64,000 bases of DNA from Teredinibacter franksiae. Its GTDB lineage: Bacteria; Pseudomonadota; Gammaproteobacteria; Pseudomonadales; Cellvibrionaceae. Every line of letters starts with the position of its first letter. Within the stretch, counting starts at the first letter, position 1. Both the position numbers and the translations under genes were made by a program. Location of the stretch: NCBI RefSeq assembly GCF_014218805.1, contig NZ_JACJUV010000008.1, positions 124,001 to 188,000 on the forward strand. Reading direction: 5' to 3'. This document shows positions 27,242 through 35,093 of the stretch, piece by piece. The notes under the pieces were generated by a model. That model searched no databases. It had not been told where the DNA came from and saw only the letters and a program-made list of their open reading frames with translations.

Positions 27242-28577
27242 CCAACTAAACCTACACCCGTCTCTGGGTAGAGCGATAGATAAGCTCGGTTTTACACAAG
27301 CTACCGACGTACAGGCGAAAACAATACCCGCGGTTATGCAGGGTAACGACATAATGGTATCTGCACGCACAGGTAGCGGAAAAACCGGTGCTTTTGTGCT
27401 GCCAATGTTGCACCGATTTTTACTGGACCCCCAAAACAAAACCGCTACACGCGCGCTAATACTGGTTCCCACCCGTGAACTTGCACTGCAAACTGTTAAA
27501 TCTTTTGAAAGTTTCGCAGCGTACACGCAAATTAAAATTGGCCGCATTATGGGCGGTGAAGCCTACAGGCATCAAGTAGCGACACTACGGAAAAACCCCG
27601 AAGTATTAGTGGCCACACCTGGACGCTTAGTGGAGCATATAAAAAATGGCAATATCGATTTTTCTGATTTAGAAATCCTAGTGCTCGATGAATCCGATCG
27701 CATGCTCGACATGGGTTTCAAAGAAGCCATGCACACCATTGCAGAAGCCTGTAGCCCTGCCCGGCAAAACCTCTTGTTTTCCGCTACCCTCAAACATAAA
27801 GGCATTGGAGGCATAACCGGGCTGCTGAAAAACCCAGAGCGCATCCAAATAGACGATGCAAAAGATGGCCATGCCAACATTACCCAACAGCGCGTACTGG
27901 CCGACGACGACCGCCACAAAGAAAAATTGATTGTTCGCCTAGTGGAAGAACAGGAAGCCGAGCGCGTTATTGTATTTTGTGCTACGCGGTTACAGTGCCA
28001 AAAAGTAAGCAACATGCTGCGCGCGAACAAGTTAGTATCGGAATACATTCACGGCGAAGTAGAGCAAAACGATAGAAAACAATTGCTCAATCGTTTTAGA
28101 GACGGAAAAATACGCGTATTGGTTGCCACTGATGTTGCCGCTCGCGGGTTAGATATTAGCGATGTGGACATGGTAATTAACCATAGCATCGCCTTCTCCG
28201 GTGACGACCACGTGCACCGTGTCGGCCGAACCGGCAGAGCTGATAAAGAAGGCTTAGCCATTACCTTGGTTGGCCCCAACGAATGGAATGTCATGTCGAG
28301 CATAGAGCGTTATTTAAACATACGCTTAACGCCGCGCAAGGTTACAGGGTTAGAGGCGCAATACGCAGGGCCCAAAAAGCTGAAAAGTTCGGGCAAAGCG
28401 GCCGGGCCCAAAAAGAAAAAAAGTAACCTTGCCACCGGTAAAGCAGGGAAAAAAACCACCGGTAAAAAATCGACGGCCGCCAAAAAAACACAGCCCAAGC
28501 GCGCGCCTAAGGCCGCATCCAGAACACCCTTAGGTGACGGGTTATCTCCTTTACGTCGTAAAAAACCGTCAGATTAA
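27228..28577 (+). CDS. DEAD-box RNA helicase (SrmB/RhlE-like) with DESD motif II
   Basis: A 449-residue helicase. Visible motifs are Walker A ARTGSGKT, PTRELALQ, TPGRL, motif II DESD (in LVLDESDRMLDMGF, where SrmB has DEAD), SAT, ATDVAARGLDIS and HRVGRTGRA. The core ends near residue 370. The rest is a Lys-, Ala- and Gly-rich basic tail likely to bind RNA non-specifically. Ser for Ala in motif II is a conservative variant found in some family members and should not abolish activity. It is coupled to the DUF3010 gene. An 8-bp hairpin (28580-28600) follows the stop but has no T run. Confidence 0.92.
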   Translation: MTEFSQLNLHPSLGRAIDKLGFTQATDVQAKTIPAVMQGNDIMVSARTGSGKTGAFVLPMLHRFLLDPQNKTATRALILVPTRELALQTVKSFESFAAYTQIKIGRIMGGEAYRHQVATLRKNPEVLVATPGRLVEHIKNGNIDFSDLEILVLDESDRMLDMGFKEAMHTIAEACSPARQNLLFSATLKHKGIGGITGLLKNPERIQIDDAKDGHANITQQRVLADDDRHKEKLIVRLVEEQEAERVIVFCATRLQCQKVSNMLRANKLVSEYIHGEVEQNDRKQLLNRFRDGKIRVLVATDVAARGLDISDVDMVINHSIAFSGDDHVHRVGRTGRADKEGLAITLVGPNEWNVMSSIERYLNIRLTPRKVTGLEAQYAGPKKLKSSGKAAGPKKKKSNLATGKAGKKTTGKKSTAAKKTQPKRAPKAASRTPLGDGLSPLRRKKPSD

Positions 28578-28579
28578 CC

Positions 28580-28600
28580 CAGCGCTTACCTAAAGCGCTG
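28580..28600 (+). repeat. 8-bp hairpin after the helicase gene
   Basis: CAGCGCTT and AAGCGCTG flank a 5-base loop. A second partial copy (TAAGCGCTTTAGG) follows at once. It lacks a T run but sits where a terminator is expected. Confidence 0.45.
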
Positions 28601-28609
28601 CTCAATTAA

Positions 28610-28677
28610 GCGCTTTAGGCACCTCACTTTGCGTGTGGTACCTGCGCAAAGCAAAATGTACGGGGCCCTGTGCCTGA
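28610..28677. repeat. Dispersed repeat family B, copy 3
   Basis: The segment from CTTTGCGTGTGG through CTGCGCAAAGCAAAATGTAC to the CTG/GCC block matches 40745-40797 base for base at most positions. It lies between convergent genes. Confidence 0.5.
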
Positions 28678-28686
28678 TGAAGTCTT

Positions 28687-29892
28687 TTAACGCCGAGTTG
28701 AGGTACCCACAAGACTCTCGAGAGGCACCCGCGTTACTTGCACGTCCTCTTTATTGGTTGCATAGGCTACATATAACGCATTTTGCCACACCACAGCCTT
28801 TGGGTAACTGTAGCCTATCCGTTTGTACTGCCCTTCGAACCGCATGGGCTGTAAATCCGCTCCCCCCGAACGCAATAAATAGGCTTTGTTAAATTCTCGC
28901 CCGTTTTTACTCAGAGAAATAACCAGCGGAATGCGCGTTTTATTGTGGCTAGGGTTATTCACGAGGTACGCAGTGCCATCCGGTAAATTTCCGGCACACT
29001 GTTTTGAGCGAGAGTCAGGAAAATTTGTTACTGTCGGTTTTGTCCATGTTTTTCCATTATCCCTACTGATAGAAGCCAGTTTTTTAAATGTGCTCGCCTG
29101 ATCCCGAAAAACCATAACCGGGTTACCATCGGCACGGTAAAACCAACTTGGCTCAATCTCCCTGCTAGTATTTTTATTGAACGGCAAATTGGCCATTTCG
29201 CCTTTCGTCCAACCCGCTATACCCAGCCTATCATCAGTAAAATAAGGCGCAACTTTTAACCCTGGCGGCTGATGAAACGCACTAATAATTCTACCGTTTG
29301 GAAGCGCATGAACATCTTGCTCAAACACCCCGTCTACCGGCTGCCCGGTGTTGGCTAACACCCTCTTGGGTTCCGACCAACGAACACCGTCTTGGCTTAA
29401 CCTATATTCTGTGTACCCGGCTTTCGGCTCAAGTTCTTTTGGCCACACATTAACGTAAGCCACTAAGATTTCACCATCAGTCCACCAACCACCACTGGTG
29501 CGCATGCCGTTGTCCAACGTTGGGGCCAGTACCAAAGGCGACGACCAATTAATACCCCCTAGCGCACGACTATAAGCCACCCAAGTATCAGCGGAGTCTT
29601 CGTCACGATTGGAACTTTGCCACTGAGCATAAAGATAGCCTTTAAAACCAATAAGCACCGCTCCGTTAGCGTATTGGTCCGAGTCGCCGGACGGCTTATA
29701 CACGGTATTGGTTATTGTATGCTTGGCAAATACCAGGCCCAGTGATTCTGGTTGTGAAAAATCGAACAATTCGGAAGTCGCATAAAAGGGTTTACCCTCC
29801 GGTTCTTTAGCGAAGGATAAACCGGCAAACCCAATTAGTGTCAGGTAAAAGCAAAATACTGATTTTTTAAAGAATGCCATCATCACAGCCAT
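28687..29892 (-). CDS. Secreted sialidase-fold (BNR-repeat) protein
   Basis: A 401-residue protein with an N-terminal signal peptide (hydrophobic FYLTLIGFAGLSFA, cleaved before KEPEG); the exact start among three close ATGs is unsure. The body is a beta-propeller of the BNR/sialidase superfamily: one clear Asp box SRDNGKTW, a looser one SQDGVRWSEP, and repeated W/Y-rich blades. Many uncharacterised proteins of this type are labelled exo-alpha-sialidase, but the arginine triad of true sialidases is not evident to me. Propeller glycosidases or lyases acting on plant and algal acidic polysaccharides are an alternative. The SemiSWEET gene lies just upstream on the same strand. Confidence 0.75.
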   Translation of the reverse strand: MAVMMAFFKKSVFCFYLTLIGFAGLSFAKEPEGKPFYATSELFDFSQPESLGLVFAKHTITNTVYKPSGDSDQYANGAVLIGFKGYLYAQWQSSNRDEDSADTWVAYSRALGGINWSSPLVLAPTLDNGMRTSGGWWTDGEILVAYVNVWPKELEPKAGYTEYRLSQDGVRWSEPKRVLANTGQPVDGVFEQDVHALPNGRIISAFHQPPGLKVAPYFTDDRLGIAGWTKGEMANLPFNKNTSREIEPSWFYRADGNPVMVFRDQASTFKKLASISRDNGKTWTKPTVTNFPDSRSKQCAGNLPDGTAYLVNNPSHNKTRIPLVISLSKNGREFNKAYLLRSGGADLQPMRFEGQYKRIGYSYPKAVVWQNALYVAYATNKEDVQVTRVPLESLVGTSTRR

Positions 29893-29967
29893 GAAGGTAG
29901 AATTTAGACAACAGACAATCGAAGCTAAACAGAGCTTACAACACGTTAGAGTCGACTAAAACGGCGT

Positions 29968-30240
29968 TTATCTATCTATTTTTTTAATGACGTTATAGGT
30001 CTTTATACTAAGAATGGTGACTGAAAGCACAATCGTCACGCAGTTTGCCACGATTATCACTGGGTCTTTTCGAAGTAAACCGTACGCCAGCCATAATACA
30101 ACCCCCGCATTAAAGGCAACGTACATCAGTAGCGACAATGAACTGGTATCGCGAGTACGCACCACCTTAATTGCCTGAGGCAAAAAAGAACTGGTGGTTA
30201 AGCAAGCGGCGGCATACCCAATAAATTCGGCGTACAGCAT
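29968..30240 (-). CDS. SemiSWEET sugar transporter
   Basis: A 90-residue protein with three hydrophobic helices and the PQ-loop motif (TTSSFLPQAIKVVRTRDTSS), the bacterial half-transporter unit that dimerises to form a SWEET-like facilitator. The conserved Asn of helix 3 is visible in VANCVTIVLS. It lies 75 bases ahead of the propeller gene on the same strand and may be cotranscribed with it, which would pair a periplasmic or secreted glycan-acting protein with sugar passage. Confidence 0.92.
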   Translation of the reverse strand: MLYAEFIGYAAACLTTSSFLPQAIKVVRTRDTSSLSLLMYVAFNAGVVLWLAYGLLRKDPVIIVANCVTIVLSVTILSIKTYNVIKKIDR

Positions 30241-30467
30241 TTATTACATCCTTCTACTGGGGCTTGAATAGGTACATGCATAAGTGCGGCAAGTACTTAC
30301 CTGAGGGTATTCTTGCCTCTAGACACTGTACAGGCATGGTCGAACATCGAAACATTGCTCAATCAACGCTACCCACAAATTGCTCGAGAAAACGTGGTAC
30401 AAGCAAAAAACTCTGATATTCTGCCACCACTATACTCTAGCCTCTGTATTCTTAACGAGAAAGCCCT

Positions 30468-30884
30468 ATGTCCTCCATTTCAATTGACAACTTTGATGAT
30501 TTTTTAGCCATAGCGCGGGAGCAAACGGAGCCTCAACGCTTACTCATTGTACTAGCCAAACGGGAATTACCCGATGGCCACACACCCGCTCAAGCCGAAC
30601 AGTTCGAAAAAGGCGAAGGCGGCCATTTGGCACCTATAGCCGGTGTAGACAAATTACCCGAAGACATAGACAGTTTTGCCACATTCGCAGACGAAACCAA
30701 GCAGGTAACAGAAACCTGGGACGCCATATTTGTAGCAGCATTGGTAGGAGAAGCTCAATTACCCAGCGCCGAAGAAACCGACATGGCAATGGAAAAAGTA
30801 TTACACAGCATTCGCGACGGTAACATTAGCAACCTATTGGTATTCGACAATGAGGGGTTACCGCTGGAATTAATTGCGGGCTAA
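30468..30884 (+). CDS. Conserved hypothetical protein (family often labelled ribonucleotide reductase subunit alpha)
   Basis: A 138-residue acidic cytoplasmic protein with the family pattern FDDFLAIAREQTEPQRLLIV, LPDGHTPAQAEQFEKGEGG, and DGNISNLLVFDNEGLPLEL at the end. Homologues in Pseudomonas and relatives carry the label ribonucleotide reductase subunit alpha, but at this size and without the catalytic cysteines the label is misleading. The function is unknown. It is transcribed divergently from the SemiSWEET gene. Confidence 0.75.
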   Translation: MSSISIDNFDDFLAIAREQTEPQRLLIVLAKRELPDGHTPAQAEQFEKGEGGHLAPIAGVDKLPEDIDSFATFADETKQVTETWDAIFVAALVGEAQLPSAEETDMAMEKVLHSIRDGNISNLLVFDNEGLPLELIAG

Positions 30885-31114
30885 GTACTTGAACGTTTAG
30901 CGTACGCTCTGGCATATACTCCAGTCGCTTGTAAAGGCGCAAGACTATAGAACAAGCCCTACTCACGTAAACGCACCCAGCGTATGGGATGCGCTTAGAG
31001 CTCACTACCACTTTAAAACGCCCGATCCGGAACTCGATAACAACCCTATAAAGGATTAAAAGTTAGTTTAGACCTGAGCAACGCCTGATAAACAGCTGAT
31101 ACATTAACGCCCCA

Positions 31115-34100
31115 CTATGGAACGGCCGTTTCAGCTTCAGGGTCAGTACTACTGGCAACGCCGTTTTGTGTCATTTTAAACATGTACCAGTACGTTTTTC
31201 CGCTTTCCAACCCTTCATCAATAAACTCACCTGAAATTGTCGCTCCTATTACTATCCGAGTGCGCCCTGTATCAGTATTTTTATCATTGCGATAAAGCTC
31301 CAAATAGGTTATATCCGGTACAAAATTTTGCAGATCCCAGGTTACCGTCACATTAGTTCCATTTACCACCGTGCTCAAATTTGTAACCCCGGGCTCGGCA
31401 GGCTCAGGATCATTTGACACCGCATCTACCGGAATCGTGGTTTCAGCTTCAGGGTCAGTACTAAAGGCCTTCTCAATTCCATTTTGGTTCATTTTAAACA
31501 TATACCAATAGGTAGTACCTGGCACTAAACCGGTATCTCTAAATGTACCAGCCAAATCTGCACCGGGAACTATACGTGTTCGGCCTGCCGCCTCGTTTTT
31601 ATCATTTCTATACACTTCAAGATAGGTTATTTCCGGCTCGAAGTATTTTAGATCCCAAGCCAACTCAATGGCGGTACCATCAACAACCGTCGTTACGTTT
31701 GTAACAGGAATTTCATTGACATAAGGCACACGAATTTCAGCTTCAGAGTCAGTGTTATTAACCACGGCTCCTTGAGTAACTTTAAACATATACCAATAGG
31801 TATTACCTGACTCTACTGTTGTATCTACGAAACTACCCGAAGCATCAGCTCCAGCAACAACTATAGTACGGCCAGCGGTGTCGTTAATATCATTACGGTA
31901 AACCTCTAGCCCAGTGACCACTGGGGAATAATTTTGCAGGTCCCAGCTCAAGATAACGCTAGTACCATCTAACTCAGTCGTTAGATTTGTACTTGGAATA
32001 CCAAGCCCTTCACTATTATTAAAAACAGCTGTGAGGGCTGTATCAGCATTACCGGAAATGTATTGATACAGCGCACTATCAGAAATTTGTGTGTCATCTT
32101 CATCTAACCACTGTGTAAATACATCGCCATCGTTGGCTAACGCCTTTAGGGTAATAGGTGTGCCATCCGGGTAGGAAAACCCGTTCGTAAATGTTCCCGC
32201 ACTCCCACTAGGGCTGGTAATATCCAAGGCGTACTTAGGCTTTAATGCATCAACTAGAGGCGCTAACGCGACATTGCTACTCAACTCTTCCACACCTTCT
32301 GCCACTAAGCGGGCAAGCTCTACAGCACCGGCCTCTTGAAAATGCACGGTGTCAGACCGGCCATCCGCGAAGTTGGCATATTCACCTGCGGCGAAACCCA
32401 TATAATAAAAGCGGTTAGCGTAGTCCTCTCCAACAAACTCCAACAACGCCTTATTTTTTTCATCTAGATCAATAAGGGCTACGTCAAGATCGGCCGCCAG
32501 AGTTCGGACAGCACCAGGATGCTCATGGTAGGCATCATAAGGGCTGCCGTCGTTCCATTGATTACGTCGTACAGTCGATACAAATACTGGCGTTGCACCA
32601 AGTGCAATAGTCTCATTGGCAAAACTAGTCATGTAACCTTCAAATACGCCACCCGTTCGTGCCGATCTATCGGGGTCATCAAACGCTCGATCATTAATAC
32701 CAAACTGTATGAAAACAAAATCGCCTTCAACTATACCCGCTTTAACATCATTCCAGTGATCGTTATAGAAACTCTTTGAGCTCCTGCCACCAAGTGCGGC
32801 ATTGTCAACACTGATTTTTGTACTATCAAAGAAAGGCTGTAAAACTTGGCCCCATCCAGTTTGTGGATAATAACTTTCCGCATAATTCGCTACCGTCGAA
32901 TCCCCAATTAAAAATGCTGTAGGTACAACAAGGGGGACCTCACCATTGAATGCAGCTGCAACCTTAAGGTTTCTAGAGGGCATGGCGATTTGAAGAATAG
33001 TCTCGTCTTCAATTAACGCACCTAAACGATACCAGGCATTAAATGAATCATCAGTACCCGGAATAGTTTTAAGTGTTAAAGGTGTATCTTTCGGATAAGC
33101 GTTATTTTTGGTAATAATACTATCATTTGCGCCTACATTTTCGACTGTTAAGGCATAGCGCTGCTTAATGAGCGGTAATAAAGACTGAATATCGTTACGA
33201 GCACTTAACTCTTCAATACCTTCTACTATTAGTCGAGACATTTCGATAGCACCGAATTCTTGGAAATGAGTACCGTCATCACTGCCGTCGGGATAATTCT
33301 CATATTCGCCTGAGTCGAGAATTAAATATAAATAATGTGAAGCTTGTTCAACACCGAGAGAGTTTACAAGATCGTAGGACATCATATTCAAATCAACAAA
33401 GGCCACATCCAATTCGGAAGCGACTTTGGCCATAGAGCCTCGGTAATCATTACCACTCTCGGTAAAAACATTTCTAAGCACATCGCCACTATAAGCATTC
33501 ATCACCATTGGGCTCACAAGTATAGGGACAGCCCCGTTGGCAATAATTTCATCGACATACTTTGTTAGATAGCCTTCAAAATCTTCGGGAGAGGTATAAC
33601 GCTCCGGTTTAGTATCTCTATCATTATGGCCAAATTGGATGAGTACGAAATCTTCAGAGCCAATTTCGTCAACAACACTATCCCAAAGCCCGACTTCGTT
33701 ATAGTAGCTTCGTGAGCTACGACCACCACGAGCGCGGTTTTCTATTTGTACTTTTTGTTCGTCAAAGTAGTACTCGAGAACTTGCCCCCAGCCAGTTTGA
33801 GGATAATACGATGTGCCATAGTTCGCGACAGTCGAATCGCCGATAACGAATATTTGTGTTTTTTCAGGCGCGGCTGTCGGCGCGGCTGTCGGCGTGTCCG
33901 TCGGTGCGGCTGTCGGCGTGTCCGTCGGCGCGGCTGTCGGTGCGGCTGTCGGTGTGTCCGTCGGTGCGGCTGTCGGTGCGGCTGTCGGTGCGGCTGTCGG
34001 TGTGTCCGTCGGTGCGGCTGTCGGTGCGGCTGTCGGTGTACCAGTCGGCCCTGAAGAACCGCCACCACAACCTCCAATCATAAATACCATTAAAATTAGT

Positions 34101-34117
34101 ACAAGAAAACGACTCAT
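31115..34117 (-). CDS. Lipoprotein with two SGNH (rhamnogalacturonan acetylesterase-like, CE12-type) domains and three FN3-like repeats
   Basis: A 1000-residue lipoprotein with lipobox IGGC (Cys17) and a Thr/Ala/Pro linker of repeated TAAPTDTP units (about 28-84). SGNH domain 1 (88-310) has Ser95 in GDST, Asn165 in GHND and DGTH (Asp281/His284). Domain 2 (400-615) has Ser407 in GDST, Asn475 in GIND and DTVH (Asp589/His592). Each is followed by a similar 70-residue beta module, so the SGNH-plus-module unit is duplicated. Three fibronectin-III-like repeats (about 708-1000) carry the recurring LEVYRND and YWYMFK phrases. CE12 enzymes deacetylate pectin or xylan; surface anchoring fits a polysaccharide degrader. 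Both active sites look intact. Confidence 0.88.
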   Translation of the reverse strand: MSRFLVLILMVFMIGGCGGGSSGPTGTPTAAPTAAPTDTPTAAPTAAPTAAPTDTPTAAPTAAPTDTPTAAPTDTPTAAPTAAPEKTQIFVIGDSTVANYGTSYYPQTGWGQVLEYYFDEQKVQIENRARGGRSSRSYYNEVGLWDSVVDEIGSEDFVLIQFGHNDRDTKPERYTSPEDFEGYLTKYVDEIIANGAVPILVSPMVMNAYSGDVLRNVFTESGNDYRGSMAKVASELDVAFVDLNMMSYDLVNSLGVEQASHYLYLILDSGEYENYPDGSDDGTHFQEFGAIEMSRLIVEGIEELSARNDIQSLLPLIKQRYALTVENVGANDSIITKNNAYPKDTPLTLKTIPGTDDSFNAWYRLGALIEDETILQIAMPSRNLKVAAAFNGEVPLVVPTAFLIGDSTVANYAESYYPQTGWGQVLQPFFDSTKISVDNAALGGRSSKSFYNDHWNDVKAGIVEGDFVFIQFGINDRAFDDPDRSARTGGVFEGYMTSFANETIALGATPVFVSTVRRNQWNDGSPYDAYHEHPGAVRTLAADLDVALIDLDEKNKALLEFVGEDYANRFYYMGFAAGEYANFADGRSDTVHFQEAGAVELARLVAEGVEELSSNVALAPLVDALKPKYALDITSPSGSAGTFTNGFSYPDGTPITLKALANDGDVFTQWLDEDDTQISDSALYQYISGNADTALTAVFNNSEGLGIPSTNLTTELDGTSVILSWDLQNYSPVVTGLEVYRNDINDTAGRTIVVAGADASGSFVDTTVESGNTYWYMFKVTQGAVVNNTDSEAEIRVPYVNEIPVTNVTTVVDGTAIELAWDLKYFEPEITYLEVYRNDKNEAAGRTRIVPGADLAGTFRDTGLVPGTTYWYMFKMNQNGIEKAFSTDPEAETTIPVDAVSNDPEPAEPGVTNLSTVVNGTNVTVTWDLQNFVPDITYLELYRNDKNTDTGRTRIVIGATISGEFIDEGLESGKTYWYMFKMTQNGVASSTDPEAETAVP
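33864..34050. repeat. Tandem repeat encoding the TAAPTDTP linker
   Basis: Direct repeats of GGTGCGGCTGTC-type 12-mers and GGTGTGTCCGTC 12-mers alternate over about 185 bases. They lie inside the esterase gene and encode its proline/threonine linker. Such arrays can change length by slippage; whole 12-base units keep the frame. Confidence 0.9.
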
Positions 34118-35093
34118 AGTGACTCCCTATTAACATAAGTAATATTATTAAAATATGCCTCAGGTAGGACTATGGCACTAACCCCAAGGCTTTCAGTCAA
34201 TATAAAACATAATTGGCCACATTCAATCATTTTTATTCGAGATAATAACGTATTGGTGACTGTAAATGATCGATACTGGGTGGAATCTTCGACCAAAGCC
34301 GCCCATCTACAGTAAAAATGTTGCAATCCGCTCTCATCTCCCAGAAAAATTGGCGTGTAAATTTACTTATGCCTCCCTACTCAGCGACTAAACTATGGGA
34401 ATACGTCAATGACTTCTTGAGAATAGATACAACACTAAAACCCCATTTTTTGCTTGCTTACAGCTAAAAGTAAACTGGACCCCATAAACGGCTACGTAAA
34501 ATGGGTCTATTAAGAGAGCCTGTAATCAAACTTATTCGGTACTCGAGGTAAAGCTTTTGAGTAACCCGGAATCCTAGACTACCAAGAGTTACCTAACCCC
34601 TACCCCTTGTTAACCACAGACGGCAAACACCATACTCCCTGACCCTATTCCGTACCCGCTATAGTATTTTGTAGTTAAGGGTGCCCTGCCCGCTGGTGCA
34701 CTCAAGCTAAATAATTGTACTCGTTCAATTTCAGTATCTACCGTCATTTGGTGTACTGTTGCCAGCTCAACTTTCCTAGCTCACAAAAAACATCCGTAAA
34801 AACCTGTAAGCCAACATTAAAGCCGACTCAATAATCGTAATTGAAATAACTCCACCCTAGCCATGCTACAAAAACGAAATAAGCGGTATGTTAAAACTGC
34901 GGAACCGCATGGTTACAGATTCTAATTCGTTTACAGCCAATAAAAACAATGGCTTAATTACCGCGTCTTTTCGTTGCGATTTCCAAACCCGTTAACATTA
35001 TAAGAAACAGGGGTTTTTTGGGATGCTCTGTTCGCAACTCCGAGCGCCTTGCCCTGTGGTCTGGGCATTTCAAACTACAGCAGAGGAAATGCT
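34118..35093. other. Long intergenic region, nothing firmly recognised
   Basis: 976 bases between divergent secreted-protein genes, presumably holding both promoters. No frame with a ribosome binding site is present. A short stretch at 34471-34490 resembles insertion-sequence ends only superficially. Confidence 0.4.

Noticed and set aside
30313..30507. 64-residue frame overlapping the start of the 30468 gene
   Set aside because: It overlaps a well-conserved gene start and has no start signal of its own.
33746..34136. Several long frames antisense or shifted over the TAAPTDTP repeat
   Set aside because: They arise from the 12-base periodicity of the repeat; the lipoprotein frame is the one with signal peptide and domains.
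34471..34490. TAAACTGGACCCCATAAACG resembles ends of IS3-like elements
   Set aside because: No transposase, no partner inverted repeat and no target duplication are visible, so the resemblance is too short to report.
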